DNA from: DATBRV01 sp036560145
Lineage (GTDB): Bacteria; Myxococcota_A; UBA9160; SMWR01
Reading direction: 5' to 3'
DNA: 59,699 nt
Assembly (NCBI GenBank): GCA_036560145.1
Contig: DATBRV010000137.1
Span: forward strand, 1 to 59,699
In this document: piece after piece, positions 1 to 8,710 of the stretch
How the letters are laid out: the number at the start of each line of letters is the position of its first letter
How positions within the stretch are numbered: position 1 is the stretch's first letter
Translations under genes and position numbers: made by a program
The notes under the pieces: model-generated
What the model was told of the DNA's origin: nothing
Databases searched by the model: none
The model's input: the letters and a program-made list of their open reading frames with translations, nothing else

Positions 1-1
1 C

Positions 2-379
2 GCCTATTCGGTCGCCGCCACCAACCTCGAGGGGGTCGCGCCCGGGACGTTCACGGTCTACATCGCGACGGCGCCCGAGAAGCGCGAGGAGGCCGAGGCG
101 CGCCTGCTCGAGCAGCTGGGCGAGCTGCTGCAGCGCGCGCCCGCGCGCGAAGAGCTCGAGCGGGCGCAGCGCTACCTGGTGGGGAACTTCTCGATCGATC
201 GGCAGCGCAACGCCGTGCACGCCGCGCATGTTTCGCTCGACGCCCTCTACGGGCTGGGCCCCGACGCCGCCGACCGCTACCCCGAGGCGATCCTGGCGGT
301 GACGCCGGAGGACGTGCTGCGCGTCGCCCGCCGCGTGATCCGGCTGGACGCCTACACGCTGGCCGCCATCACTCCTTGA
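2..379 (+). CDS. M16-family zinc peptidase, C-terminal end (partial)
   Basis: The window opens inside this gene; 125 residues of the C-terminal part are readable in frame from base 2. The segment EELERAQRYLVGNFSIDRQ and the closing pattern with VTPEDVLRVARRVI are typical of the C-terminal domain of pitrilysin/insulinase-type (M16) peptidases. The zinc-binding HxxEH motif would lie upstream and cannot be seen, so this could equally be a non-catalytic M16 partner subunit. M16 proteins of this type usually act in the periplasm. Its stop codon runs 11 bases past the end of the convergent ggt gene. The family assignment is fairly secure, the catalytic status is unknown. Confidence 0.75.
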   Translation, partial: AYSVAATNLEGVAPGTFTVYIATAPEKREEAEARLLEQLGELLQRAPAREELERAQRYLVGNFSIDRQRNAVHAAHVSLDALYGLGPDAADRYPEAILAVTPEDVLRVARRVIRLDAYTLAAITP

Positions 380-2120
380 GCCTCGGGCCCAGCGCCAGGC
401 CGTCGCTGCGCGGGTCGCTGCCGCCGCCGTACCAGCCGGTATCGGCCTGGTAAACGAGCGCCTGCGCGCTCGACCAGTTGTCGCGCGACACCTCGACCTG
501 GTGGCCGCGCTCGCGCAGACCGGCCAGCACGTCCTCCGCGATCGCGCGTTCGGCGACCAGCGTATCGGGCTGCCACTGGTGGTGGATGCGGGGGGCCGAG
601 ACCGCAGCCATCACGTCCAGCTCGTAATCGACCACGTTCAGGATCGAGAGCAGGACGGTCGAGATGATGCGCGGCCCGCCGGGGCTCCCGGTCACCAGCA
701 GCAGCTTGTCGCCGCGCAGCACGATGCTGGGCGTCATGCTGGAAAGGGGCCGCTTGCCCGGCTCGATCGCGTTCGCCCCGCGCGTGTCCACCAGCCCGTA
801 GGCATTCGGCCGGTTTGGCGCGATCGAGAAGTCGTCCATCTCGTTGTTGAGCACGATGCCGGTGCCCGGCACCGTGATCCCGGATCCGAAGGGCGTGTTG
901 ATCGTCTCGGTGATGGCCACCGCGTTGCCCGCGGCGTCAGCCACCGAAAGATGGGTGGTGCCCGCATCGTCGACCGTGAAGCCGGGGCCCGGCACCCGGA
1001 TCGCGACCTCCCGGCGGTGCCAGGTCCAGGGCGCGCGCCGCCACCAGGGCGGATTGATGCGCGCGCGCTGGGCTGCCACGTAATTGGCCGAGATCAGGCG
1101 CTCCGCCGGGACCGCGACGAAGTCGGGATCGCCGAGCAGCGCGGCGCGGTCGGCGAAGGCGAGCTTCATCGCCTCGGCGATCCGGTGCAGGCTGGCGGAC
1201 GAGCCGGCTCCCAGCGACCCGAGATCGAAGCCCTCGAGGATGCCGAGCGCTTGCAGCAGGACCACACCGCCCGACGAGGGCGGCGGGAACGAGATCACTT
1301 CCAGCCCGCGGTAGCGGCCGCGCAGCGCCGGCCGCAGCTTGGGAGCGTAGCCGGCGAGGTCGGCGCGCGTGACGAGACCGCCGCTGCGCGCGAGATGCTC
1401 GGCGATGGCCGCGCCGATCTCGCCGCGATAGAAGGCGTCCGGCCCCTGCGCCGCGAGCAGCTTCAGCGTGCGCGCGAGATCGGGCTGGCGAAGCCGCCAG
1501 CCGGGCTCGGCGCGCGTTCCCGGCGGTGGGAACTGGATCCGCGCCGTCTCGCCGAGACGCGCCGCGAGGCCCGAAGCGCGCAACGCCTCCAGCATGCGCG
1601 CGTGGTAGGGGCCGATCGCGAAGCCCTGCTCCGCGAGCCGGATCGCGGGCTGCAGCACGCGCGCGAGCGGGAGCGTGCCCCAGCGCTCCAGCGCCAGCGC
1701 GAGGCCGGCCACCAGACCCGGCGTCGCCACCGCCAGCGGACCCAACATCGAAGCGCGCTCCGGCACGCCGGGCCGGACGTACATCTCGCGATCGGCGGCG
1801 GCCGGCGCCGTCTCGCGCGCGTCGAGGGCGATCACCTCGCCGGAGGCAAGCCGTATCAGCAGGAAGGCGCCGCCGCCGATGCCGGTCGAGAAAGGCTGGC
1901 TGACGCAGAGCGCGAAGGCCGTCGCGACCGCGGCATCCACCGCGTTGCCGCCGGCCTCCAGCATCTCTACACCCGCGCGCGTCGCGTCCGATTGGGACGC
2001 GACCACCATTCCGCCGCGCGCCAGTGCAGGCGCGGGCCAGGCGGGCTGCGCGACTCGCGGCGCCAGCAGCGAGACGGCGAGGACGAGCTGGATGAGCCGG
2101 AAGCGGGACCGGATCCGCAC
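369..2120 (-). CDS. ggt: Gamma-glutamyltransferase (glutathione hydrolase)
   Basis: Periplasmic Ntn-hydrolase that cleaves or transfers the gamma-glutamyl group of glutathione and related peptides. The 583-residue product has a hydrophobic signal sequence (about residues 8-30), the Gly-rich stretch GGNAVDAAVATAF near the N-terminus, and the self-processing site: T388 in TTHLSVAD is the expected catalytic threonine that becomes the N-terminus of the small subunit. Further family marks are LNNEMDDFS, RPLSSMTPS and GSPGGPRI. I chose GTG 2120 because a -10-like TAGCCT ends only seven bases before it and no ribosome-binding site is visible; GTG 2141 is possible but would place that hexamer inside the coding region. 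Divergent from the cyclophilin gene. Confidence 0.9.
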   Translation of the reverse strand: MRIRSRFRLIQLVLAVSLLAPRVAQPAWPAPALARGGMVVASQSDATRAGVEMLEAGGNAVDAAVATAFALCVSQPFSTGIGGGAFLLIRLASGEVIALDARETAPAAADREMYVRPGVPERASMLGPLAVATPGLVAGLALALERWGTLPLARVLQPAIRLAEQGFAIGPYHARMLEALRASGLAARLGETARIQFPPPGTRAEPGWRLRQPDLARTLKLLAAQGPDAFYRGEIGAAIAEHLARSGGLVTRADLAGYAPKLRPALRGRYRGLEVISFPPPSSGGVVLLQALGILEGFDLGSLGAGSSASLHRIAEAMKLAFADRAALLGDPDFVAVPAERLISANYVAAQRARINPPWWRRAPWTWHRREVAIRVPGPGFTVDDAGTTHLSVADAAGNAVAITETINTPFGSGITVPGTGIVLNNEMDDFSIAPNRPNAYGLVDTRGANAIEPGKRPLSSMTPSIVLRGDKLLLVTGSPGGPRIISTVLLSILNVVDYELDVMAAVSAPRIHHQWQPDTLVAERAIAEDVLAGLRERGHQVEVSRDNWSSAQALVYQADTGWYGGGSDPRSDGLALGPRLKE

Positions 2121-2127
2121 GCGCCGC

Positions 2128-2133
2128 AGGCTA
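2128..2133 (-). promoter_or_regulatory. Probable -10 element of ggt (leaderless)
   Basis: TAGCCT followed by GCGGCGC and directly by the GTG start at 2120. A transcript beginning about seven bases after the hexamer would start at the start codon. It matches the TAnnnT-GC-block pattern seen before many genes in this window. No convincing -35 hexamer. Confidence 0.45.
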
Positions 2134-2148
2134 TCACACACGCCGCGC

Positions 2149-2177
2149 TTGACAGGTTCACGCGCGCTACCTACCAA
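2149..2177 (+). promoter_or_regulatory. Promoter of the cyclophilin gene
   Basis: TTGACA (2149-2154), a perfect -35 consensus, then a 17-base spacer and TACCAA (2172-2177) as -10. Start of transcription would fall near 2185, leaving a leader of about 12 bases with a G-rich ribosome-binding site before ATG 2197. It faces away from the ggt promoter. Confidence 0.5.
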
Positions 2178-2196
2178 CGTTCGGATCGGGGGTTCC

Positions 2197-2829
2197 ATGC
2201 ACCGCGCCCGCGCGTTCGCCGGCCTCCTGGTGCTGCTCGGCGCGGGCGGCTGCGATTCCCAGCCCCAGCGCCCGATCGCCACGGTTCGAGCCGTCACGCT
2301 GGCGCCGGGGCCACACCCGGTGGCGGTCCTGCGCGTGAAGGACCTCGGGACGATCCGGATCGAGCTGCTGCCCGAGGCGGCGCCCAAGACCGTCGCCCAG
2401 TTCGAGCAGCTGGCAGGCGAGGGCTACTACGACGGCACCAGCTTCCACCGCGTGATCCCCGGCTTCGTGATCCAGGGTGGCTGTCCCAACACGCGCAACG
2501 CCGACCCCCGCGACGACGGCAACGGCGGCGGCGAGCACGCGCTGGAGGACGAGTTCACCGATCTGCCGCACCGCCGCGGCATGCTCTCGATGGCGAACCG
2601 CAGCTCCCGCAACAGCGGCGGCACGCAGTTCTTCGTGGTCCAGACCAACGCCCCCTCCCTCGACGGCAAGCACACGGTCTTCGGACGCGTGATCGAGGGG
2701 ATGGAGGTGGTCGACGCGATCGCCAAGCTCGAGATCGACAAGTTCGGCCGCTACGGCCCGCCCGACCGCCCCTACCCGGTTTCGGCGGTGGTGGAGTCGA
2801 TCCGGATGGAGCCGGGCGAAACCCCCTGA
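2197..2829 (+). CDS. Peptidyl-prolyl cis-trans isomerase, cyclophilin type, lipoprotein
   Basis: Cyclophilin-fold prolyl isomerase of 210 residues that should assist protein folding in the periplasm. The N-terminus (about residues 1-18) is a lipoprotein signal peptide ending in GAGGC, although the lipobox is not ideal because alanine replaces the usual leucine at -3. The catalytic domain follows with FHRVIPGFVIQGG, a later ANRSSRNSGGTQFFV and GKHTVFGRVIEGM, all close to bacterial PpiA/PpiB. ATG 2197 is preceded by a G-rich stretch and by a recognisable promoter. The gene is followed 24 bases later by tRNA-Phe. Identification as cyclophilin is secure; membrane anchoring is inferred from the N-terminus only. 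Confidence 0.9.
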   Translation: MHRARAFAGLLVLLGAGGCDSQPQRPIATVRAVTLAPGPHPVAVLRVKDLGTIRIELLPEAAPKTVAQFEQLAGEGYYDGTSFHRVIPGFVIQGGCPNTRNADPRDDGNGGGEHALEDEFTDLPHRRGMLSMANRSSRNSGGTQFFVVQTNAPSLDGKHTVFGRVIEGMEVVDAIAKLEIDKFGRYGPPDRPYPVSAVVESIRMEPGETP

Positions 2830-2836
2830 CCCCGGC

Positions 2837-2842
2837 TAGCCT
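2837..2842 (+). promoter_or_regulatory. Probable -10 element of tRNA-Phe
   Basis: TAGCCT lies 11 bases before the mature 5' end of the tRNA, which would put the transcription start about five bases upstream of it. Same hexamer class as other promoters here; no clear -35. Confidence 0.35.
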
Positions 2843-2853
2843 TCGCCGCTCGT

Positions 2854-2929
2854 GGCCCGGTAGCTCAGTTGGTAGAGCACGTGACTGAAAATCACGGTGT
2901 CGGCAGTTCGATTCTGCCCTGGGCCACCA
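2854..2929 (+). tRNA. tRNA-Phe (anticodon GAA)
   Basis: A complete 76-base cloverleaf. Acceptor stem GGCCCGG pairs with CTGGGCC (one G-U pair), the D arm reads GCTC/GAGC, the anticodon stem CGTGA/TCACG encloses a seven-base loop with anticodon GAA at 2887-2889, and the T arm GGCAG/CTGCC holds TTCGATT. Discriminator A is followed by an encoded CCA (2927-2929). It sits between the cyclophilin and histidine kinase genes on the same strand and is the only RNA gene I found. Confidence 0.97.
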
Positions 2930-3001
2930 TCCTTCCCCTTCTTCCCCCTCCCGACTGATTCGGCCTCAAGCCCGCCCCTGCGATCCGTCGAAAAACCCGG
3001 G

Positions 3002-6000
3002 ATGGACCCGAATCAGGGCGAAGACCGGCCGCTTTCGGTGGATCCGGCGCGTTTTCGCGCGCTGACCGAGCACGGACACGACGCGATCGTGGAGATCTCG
3101 CTGGACGCCAGCGTGCTCTACGTGAGCCCGCGCTTCACGGAGCTCTTCGGCTGGCAGCCCGGCGAGATCAGCGGCAAGCACGCCCTCGACCTGATCCACC
3201 CGGACGACCGCCGCGCGGTCGAATCGATCCGCGCGCAGTCGATGGCGGAAGAGCGCCCCGCGCAGCTCGTCTTCCGGCTCGCGCATCGCGACGGCAGCTG
3301 GCGCTGGGTCGAGCTGGCGGGGAGTCCGTACCTCACGGCATCGGGCGAGCGGCGGGCGGTGGGGGTCGTGCGCGACGTGACCGAGAAGGTGGCGGGCGCG
3401 CAGGCGCTCGCGGAGCAGCTACGCGCGGAGCAGCGCATCGCCCAGCTCTCGCGCCGCTTCCTCGCGCTGGGCGCCGACGGCTTCGAAGCGGGAATCCGCG
3501 AGGGGCTGCAAGCCGCCGCCGAGATCGTCGGCGCGGAGCGCGCGCAGTTCTTCGCCTATCTCTCCTCGCGCTCGCGGTTCGGCGGCATCTTCGAGTGGTG
3601 CCGCGAGGGAATCCCGGGGCGCGCCGGGCTGGGCGGGTTCGAAGAGGCGTCGAAGGACTACCGGTGGTCGCGCGGCGAGCTCGAGAGCGGGCGCACGATC
3701 CGCGCGGCCCGCATCTCCGATCTGCCGCCGGCGGCAGAGCCCGAGCGGCGCAGCTTCGAACGCGCGGGGGTCCGCTCCTATCTCGCGATTCCGGTGCGGC
3801 GCGACGATCGCGTGGTCGGCTTCCTCGACGTCTTCTGCCACCGCACGCAGAAGGACTGGAGCGATCAGGACGTCTCGCGCCTCGAGCTGGTCGCCGAGGT
3901 CTTCTCGACCGCGCTGCGCCGCCTGCGGGCGGAGGAAGCCCGCGCCGCCACCGACGAGCGCTTTCGCCGCCTCACGGAGCGCGCGCGCGATGCGATCTGC
4001 GAGATCACCGCCGAGGGCCGCATCCTGTACGCGAGCCCGAGCTTCCAGAACCTGTTCGGCTTCGAGCTCGAGGAGCTCGACGGCGTCGACCTGATCTCGC
4101 TGGTGCATCCCGAGGACCGGGAGCTGGCGATGCGGCTCGGCTCCGCGCAGGCGGACGGCAGCGCTCCCGAGGGCGTGACCTTCCGCACGCGACACCGCGA
4201 CGGCAGCTGGCGCTGGGTCGAGACCTCCGCCTCCCCCTTCGACCAGCCCGACGGCCAGCGCCGGATCGCGCTGGTGATCCGCGACGCGGGCGAGCGGGAG
4301 CTGCGGCGACGGGAACTCGAGCGGCAGCTGGAGGCCGAGAAGAGCATCGCGTCCATCTCGCGCGAGCTGCTGGGCGCCACCGGGACCGCGATCGAGCCGG
4401 CGATCCGGCGCGCGCTCGCCACCGCCGCGGCGTTGGGGGGCGCGGACCGTTGCTATCTGGTGTCGATCGACGAGAAGGACCCGGGCCTGCGCTACTACGA
4501 TTGCCACGCCCCGGGCATCGACGATCACCCCGCGCGGCTCTCCTTCCAGCGCGCGCGCGACCAGAAATGGGCGCTGCGCAGCCTGCTGCGCGGCGAGCCG
4601 GTCCACGTGCCGCGGGTCGCGGACCTGCCCGAGGAGGCGCGCGACGCGCGCGAGAGCCTGCTCGCGGGCGGGGTGCAGTCCTATCTCAGCGTTCCGGTCA
4701 CGATCTGCGACCGCCTGGTCGGCCTGCTCGGCTTCCACTGCATCCGGAGCGAGAAGGCCTGGTCCCCGCACGAGATCACCTGGCTGCGGGTGGTCGCGGA
4801 CCTCTTCACCAGCGCGCTCGAGCGCATGCGCAGCGATCTCGCCCTGCGCGAGAGCGAGGAGCGCTTCCGGGCGCTCGCCGAGCACGCCAAGGATCCGATC
4901 TGCGAGTTCTCCGCCGACGGCCAGTTCTTGTATGCGAGCCCGAGCTTCACCGAGCTGATGGGCTACTCGCGCGAGGAACTGGGGCAGATCCGCTTCGCCG
5001 ACTTCGTCCACCCCGACGACCACCCGTCGCTGATCCGCAAGTACGCCTCGGCCGAGGGGGCCGAAGGCATGGGCACTTCGATCTACCGGGGCCGACACCG
5101 GGACGGATCGTGGGTGACGCTGGAGGCGACGGCCCGGATGTTCTCGATCGCGGGGGGAGCGCGGCGCGTGGTGGCGGTGCTGCGCGACGTCACCGAGCGC
5201 CAGCGCAGCCAGGACGCGCTGCGCCACCAGCTCGGCCTGGAGACGCGCATCGCGGAGCTCTCGCGCCGTTTCCTGGCGCTGCCGGCGGAGGCCGTGGACG
5301 ACGAGGTCCGCCGCAGCCTGGCCGACCTCGCCGCGGTGTCGGGCGCCGACCGCATCTGGATGGTCACCATCGGGGAGCCCGGCGAGCGGCGCCCGGGCGC
5401 CTTCGAGTGGTGCGGCCCCGGCATCCCGAACCAGCAGAACACCTTCGCGCGGCGGCGCAAGACCACCTTCCCCTGGGCCTACCAGCGCCTGGCGAGCGGC
5501 GAGGTGATCCAGATCCGGCGGGCGGCGGAGCTCCCGGCGGAAGCCGCGCTGGAACGCGTCGACCTCGAGCAGCGCGGGGTGAAGTCGCTGCTCTGCATCG
5601 CGCTGAACTCGGAGGAGCGCACGATTGGCTACCTGATCTTCGAGACCGTCCGCGAGGAGCGCAGCTGGCCGCCCGAGACGGTGATGCCGCTGCGGCTGAT
5701 GGGCGAGATCTTCGTCGGCGCCCTGCGGCGCAAGCGCGCGGAGGAGAGCCTCGCCGAGAGCCAGCGCCGGCTGCTACAGGCCCAGAAGATGGAGGCCGTC
5801 GGCACGCTCGCCGGCGGGATCGCCCACGACTTCAACAACCAGCTCACCGTGATGCTCGGCAACGCCCGCTACCTGCTGGCGCAGGTCGCGGGGAACGAGG
5901 AGGCCACCGACGCCGTCACGGACCTGAAGCGGGCCGCCGAGCACTGCGCGCAGCTCACGCGCTCGCTGCTCGCCTTCTCGCGACGCTCGAGCGTGTCGAT

Positions 6001-6940
6001 CCGCTCGCTCGACGTGGGCCGCGCGATCGCCGAGGTCGAAGAGCTGCTGCGGCCGCTGATTCCCAGCTCGATCCGGTTCGAGGTGGACGTGCCGCACGGC
6101 GTCGGCCGGGTCGGCGCGGATCCCACCCAGCTCCAGCAGGTGATCGTGAACCTGGCCGTGAATGCGCGCGACGCCATGCCCGACGGCGGGCGGCTGCTGA
6201 TCACGGCGCAGAACCGGCAGCTGGACGCGGCGCTCGCGGATCAGCTCTCCGCCCCCCGGCCGGGCGCCTACGTCGAGATCGCCGTCGCGGACTCCGGCGT
6301 GGGCATCGACCCCGCCATCCGCTCGCGCATCTTCGAGCCGTTCTTCACCACCAAGGCCCAGGGCAAGGGCACCGGCCTCGGGCTCGCGACGGTCTACGGG
6401 ATCGTGCAGCAGAGCGCCGGGACGATCGCGGTGGAGAGCACGCCGGGCCGCGGCGCCACCTTTCGCGTCTGGCTCCCCTGCTCCGGCTCGCCTTCGGCGG
6501 CCGAGGAGCACGCGGATCCGCGCGCGGTCGAGATCGGCCGCGAGCGCGTGCTGCTGGTCGAGGACGAGGACTCCGTGCGGCGCTGGATCGCGCGCACGCT
6601 GCGCGAGCGCGGCTACACCGTGCGGGAGGCGCGCGACGGCATCGAGGCGCTGGCGGCCGCGGAAACGGACGGAGCTCCCTTCGACGTGCTCGCCACCGAC
6701 GTCGACATGCCGCGTCTCTCCGGCATCGAGCTCGCGCGCCGGCTGCTGCTGCGGCGTCCGGATCTGCGGGTGCTCTTCTTCTCCGGATCCTCGCAGGAGC
6801 AGCTGGAGGGGCCGGACTCCTGCGTCGCGGACTCCCGCTTCCTCCAGAAGCCCTTCCCCGCCGAGGCGCTCTTCGCCGCGCTGCGCTCCCTGCTGGGCGC
6901 CAGCCGCGGCCTCAGCGAGCCGCCGCCTTCGGATCGCTAG
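3002..6940 (+). CDS. Hybrid sensor histidine kinase with three PAS-GAF modules and a receiver domain
   Basis: A 1312-residue soluble signalling protein with no membrane segment. Order: PAS (about 15-135), GAF (155-310), PAS (315-435), GAF (455-605), PAS (615-735), GAF (755-905), HisKA with phospho-acceptor H942 in GGIAHDFNNQ, HATPase_c (to about 1160; GTGLGLATVYG is the G2 box) and a C-terminal receiver with D1233 in LATDVDMP and a conserved lysine in LQKPF. Each PAS ends in HRDGSW-type sequence; the three PAS-GAF blocks look like an internal triplication. The frame is open upstream into the tRNA; ATG 3002 is the first plausible start. No DNA-binding output domain and no cognate regulator lies nearby, so the receiver probably ends an internal relay or passes phosphate to an unlinked partner. 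Signal unknown. Confidence 0.93.
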   Translation: MDPNQGEDRPLSVDPARFRALTEHGHDAIVEISLDASVLYVSPRFTELFGWQPGEISGKHALDLIHPDDRRAVESIRAQSMAEERPAQLVFRLAHRDGSWRWVELAGSPYLTASGERRAVGVVRDVTEKVAGAQALAEQLRAEQRIAQLSRRFLALGADGFEAGIREGLQAAAEIVGAERAQFFAYLSSRSRFGGIFEWCREGIPGRAGLGGFEEASKDYRWSRGELESGRTIRAARISDLPPAAEPERRSFERAGVRSYLAIPVRRDDRVVGFLDVFCHRTQKDWSDQDVSRLELVAEVFSTALRRLRAEEARAATDERFRRLTERARDAICEITAEGRILYASPSFQNLFGFELEELDGVDLISLVHPEDRELAMRLGSAQADGSAPEGVTFRTRHRDGSWRWVETSASPFDQPDGQRRIALVIRDAGERELRRRELERQLEAEKSIASISRELLGATGTAIEPAIRRALATAAALGGADRCYLVSIDEKDPGLRYYDCHAPGIDDHPARLSFQRARDQKWALRSLLRGEPVHVPRVADLPEEARDARESLLAGGVQSYLSVPVTICDRLVGLLGFHCIRSEKAWSPHEITWLRVVADLFTSALERMRSDLALRESEERFRALAEHAKDPICEFSADGQFLYASPSFTELMGYSREELGQIRFADFVHPDDHPSLIRKYASAEGAEGMGTSIYRGRHRDGSWVTLEATARMFSIAGGARRVVAVLRDVTERQRSQDALRHQLGLETRIAELSRRFLALPAEAVDDEVRRSLADLAAVSGADRIWMVTIGEPGERRPGAFEWCGPGIPNQQNTFARRRKTTFPWAYQRLASGEVIQIRRAAELPAEAALERVDLEQRGVKSLLCIALNSEERTIGYLIFETVREERSWPPETVMPLRLMGEIFVGALRRKRAEESLAESQRRLLQAQKMEAVGTLAGGIAHDFNNQLTVMLGNARYLLAQVAGNEEATDAVTDLKRAAEHCAQLTRSLLAFSRRSSVSIRSLDVGRAIAEVEELLRPLIPSSIRFEVDVPHGVGRVGADPTQLQQVIVNLAVNARDAMPDGGRLLITAQNRQLDAALADQLSAPRPGAYVEIAVADSGVGIDPAIRSRIFEPFFTTKAQGKGTGLGLATVYGIVQQSAGTIAVESTPGRGATFRVWLPCSGSPSAAEEHADPRAVEIGRERVLLVEDEDSVRRWIARTLRERGYTVREARDGIEALAAAETDGAPFDVLATDVDMPRLSGIELARRLLLRRPDLRVLFFSGSSQEQLEGPDSCVADSRFLQKPFPAEALFAALRSLLGASRGLSEPPPSDR

Positions 6941-7556
6941 CGCCCGGCGGCCGGCTCGACCGCGCGAGCGCGGGCGCGAGCAGGTTCGAGAGCGTCGCCA
7001 GCGCGTGCTCCGACGGCGGCGTGCCGCCGACGCCGAAGACCTGGAACCAATCGTCAATCTTGTTTTCGGGCGACGTGCGCAGCACCAGACGGTGTGGGTA
7101 GAGGCCGCAGAAGGCGAAGCGATCCAGCACGAAGGCGAGGAAGCCGAGCCGATCGGGCGCCGCGAGCCGGATCTCGGCGCCCGCGCCCTGGGCCGCGCGC
7201 TCGATCCGCAGCGCATCGATCGCGAGGTCCGACGGCGGCAGCAGGGCCTGCGGCCGGCGACGCACCATCTGGAGGAAGTCGAGGCTCGGCGCGAACGGGC
7301 CGCCCGCGCTGGCCAGCAGGAAGCGCCCGGCCCAGTGCGCGGCGCGCACGCGGCGGGCTTCGCCCGACAGGATGCTCAGGCGCGCCGCGTAGCACTGGAG
7401 CGAGAGGTTCCCGCACCAGTCGGGCGGGAAGCAGCCCCAGATCTCGAGCCGGAAGCCCGCGCCCTCGCGCGCGCAGGCGAAGCCCGGCGCCTGCGCGTCC
7501 TCCAGGCGCTCGACCACGCCGTCGAGCGCGGCATCTGCCGCAGCGCTGCTCACCAC
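6912..7556 (-). CDS. ACT-like domain protein of unknown function
   Basis: About 214 residues, no signal peptide or membrane helix. The C-terminal third contains DRLGFLAFVLDRFAFCGLY followed by a beta-strand-like stretch ending in DDWFQVFG, which resembles the ACT repeats of GlnD-type uridylyltransferases (a regulatory ligand-binding fold); the N-terminal part shows no family I recognise. GTG 7556 is preferred because GGAGG lies 11 bases upstream; a longer GTG start at 7589 lacks a ribosome-binding site. The 3' end overlaps the convergent histidine kinase by 29 bases. A regulatory or metabolite-sensing role is an inference from the ACT-like segment and is weak. Confidence 0.7.
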   Translation of the reverse strand: MVSSAAADAALDGVVERLEDAQAPGFACAREGAGFRLEIWGCFPPDWCGNLSLQCYAARLSILSGEARRVRAAHWAGRFLLASAGGPFAPSLDFLQMVRRRPQALLPPSDLAIDALRIERAAQGAGAEIRLAAPDRLGFLAFVLDRFAFCGLYPHRLVLRTSPENKIDDWFQVFGVGGTPPSEHALATLSNLLAPALARSSRPPGASDPKAAAR

Positions 7557-7683
7557 CCGCCCCCCGGCCTCCGGGACGGTGTTTTGCACGCCGCGTGCCG
7601 ACGGGAATGCGCGCGGGCCTCCGCGCTCGGGCCAGCAGCCGCGCGAACGGGCAGCGCCTGCCCAGCGGCGCGCCAGCCCGGGC

Positions 7684-8019
7684 CTAGCGAATCGCGTCGT
7701 TCGGATCCGTCGAGCTGAAGGTGTAGGACGCGACCACGTCGTGCTCGTCGAAGCGCACGACCAGATCCCGGGTCCGCGTGTTGCCGAGCAGGGCGTAATG
7801 GTAGTGCCCGTAGGTCCAGGTCAGCTGGCCATCTTCGACGCCCGTGCGCCAGGGCGAGCCGAAGAGCTCCTTCACCTGCGTGCGCGTGGTGGCGCCGATC
7901 TCGAGCTTCGCGACGCGCTTGGCGGGAAAGTCTTCTCCCACGGTCACGCAGCCGGCGAGCCAGGCCACTCCCACGGCGAGAACCGCCGCGCTCCAGAGCC
8001 TCGTCGATCTGCTGCGCAT
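7684..8019 (-). CDS. SmpA/OmlA (BamE-like) domain lipoprotein
   Basis: A 111-residue lipoprotein: signal peptide with lipobox LAGC (about residue 24), then KLEIGATTRTQVKELFGSP, the hallmark of the SmpA/OmlA fold, followed by a WTYGHYHY strand and a VVRFDEHDVV strand. BamE of the outer-membrane assembly machine has this fold, but many unrelated small lipoproteins share it, so assignment to the Bam complex is not supported. ATG 8019 follows a GGGGGG ribosome-binding site. The gene sits 18 bases downstream of the phosphatase gene on the same strand and may be co-transcribed with it. Confidence 0.8.
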   Translation of the reverse strand: MRSRSTRLWSAAVLAVGVAWLAGCVTVGEDFPAKRVAKLEIGATTRTQVKELFGSPWRTGVEDGQLTWTYGHYHYALLGNTRTRDLVVRFDEHDVVASYTFSSTDPNDAIR

Positions 8020-8037
8020 CTTCCCCCCCACCGGCGA

Positions 8038-8646
8038 TCAGATTCCTTCGAGATGCTCGGTCACGTTGAACGAGAGCAGCGCCGGCGCGGGCTCGATCAC
8101 GAGCTCGCTGACGGCGCAGTTGTTCATCACCCGCTTCCACTGCGAGTAGTCGCCGTCGAGTAGCGCGGCGAGCACCATCGAGAGCGCCCCCCCGTGCGCG
8201 ACCACGACCACGCGCTCGTCCGCGTGCTCGGCCGCGATGCGGCGCAGCGAGCCCGTGAACCGATCGACCACGGTCCGCGGAGACTCGCCGCCGTGCGGCG
8301 CGAAGTTCGCGTCTTCCTTGATGCGCTCCCAGAGCCGGTGCTTGTTGTGCAGATCGGCGTAGCTGAGCCCCTCCCAGCTCCCGAGGTGGTACTCGGCGAG
8401 GCCCGGGTCGATCACGAGCGGAAGCCCGAGCTGGGTCGAGATGACGCCCGCCGTATCGCGGGCGCGCGCGAGCGGGCTGCTGTAGAGCGCCCGGGCATCC
8501 GGGTGTCGCTTGGCGAGGTAGTCCGCGACCCGCTCGGCCTGCCGGCGGCCGCGCTCGGTGAGCGCGGTATCGGTCGAGCCATGCCAGACCCCGTCCAGAT
8601 TCGCCGAGGTCTCGCCGTGGCGGACCAGCGTGAGCACCGTGCGCAT
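8038..8646 (-). CDS. Histidine phosphatase (phosphoglycerate mutase / alpha-ribazole phosphatase family)
   Basis: 202 residues of the histidine phosphatase superfamily. The catalytic RHG motif is in LTLVRHGETSANLDGVWHG, followed by the substrate loop EYHLGSWEGLSY and the second histidine in VVVAHGGALSMVLAALL. Such proteins include 2,3-bisphosphoglycerate-dependent mutases, CobC and broad-specificity phosphatases; nothing in the sequence or neighbourhood decides the substrate. No cobalamin genes are nearby. ATG 8646 lies six bases after a TATGGT -10 hexamer, predicting a leaderless mRNA. Confidence 0.88.
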   Translation of the reverse strand: MRTVLTLVRHGETSANLDGVWHGSTDTALTERGRRQAERVADYLAKRHPDARALYSSPLARARDTAGVISTQLGLPLVIDPGLAEYHLGSWEGLSYADLHNKHRLWERIKEDANFAPHGGESPRTVVDRFTGSLRRIAAEHADERVVVVAHGGALSMVLAALLDGDYSQWKRVMNNCAVSELVIEPAPALLSFNVTEHLEGI

Positions 8647-8652
8647 GCGGGA

Positions 8653-8658
8653 ACCATA
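8653..8658 (-). promoter_or_regulatory. Probable -10 element of the histidine phosphatase gene (leaderless)
   Basis: TATGGT, then TCCCGC, then ATG 8646. The six-base gap puts the predicted transcription start at the start codon and there is no ribosome-binding site. Confidence 0.5.
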
Positions 8659-8710
8659 CCCATTCGAGCGGCGGGTGCGGCAGCCGGGCGGTTCGGGAGC
8701 TGAAGAGGTC

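Noticed and set aside
501..2888. 795-codon open frame on + opposite ggt
   Set aside because: Antisense shadow in GC-rich DNA; arginine/glutamine-rich product with no domain, while the opposite strand encodes a clear gamma-glutamyltransferase.
2930..2960. Pyrimidine-rich tract after tRNA-Phe as a terminator
   Set aside because: No hairpin precedes it, and C dominates over T.
2897..3001. Extending the histidine kinase upstream into the tRNA
   Set aside because: The frame is open there but has no start with a ribosome-binding site and would overlap tRNA-Phe; ATG 3002 is sufficient.
3595..7101. 1168-codon open frame on + in the second frame of the histidine kinase
   Set aside because: Low-complexity Arg/Ala/Pro product; the kinase frame has all domain motifs.
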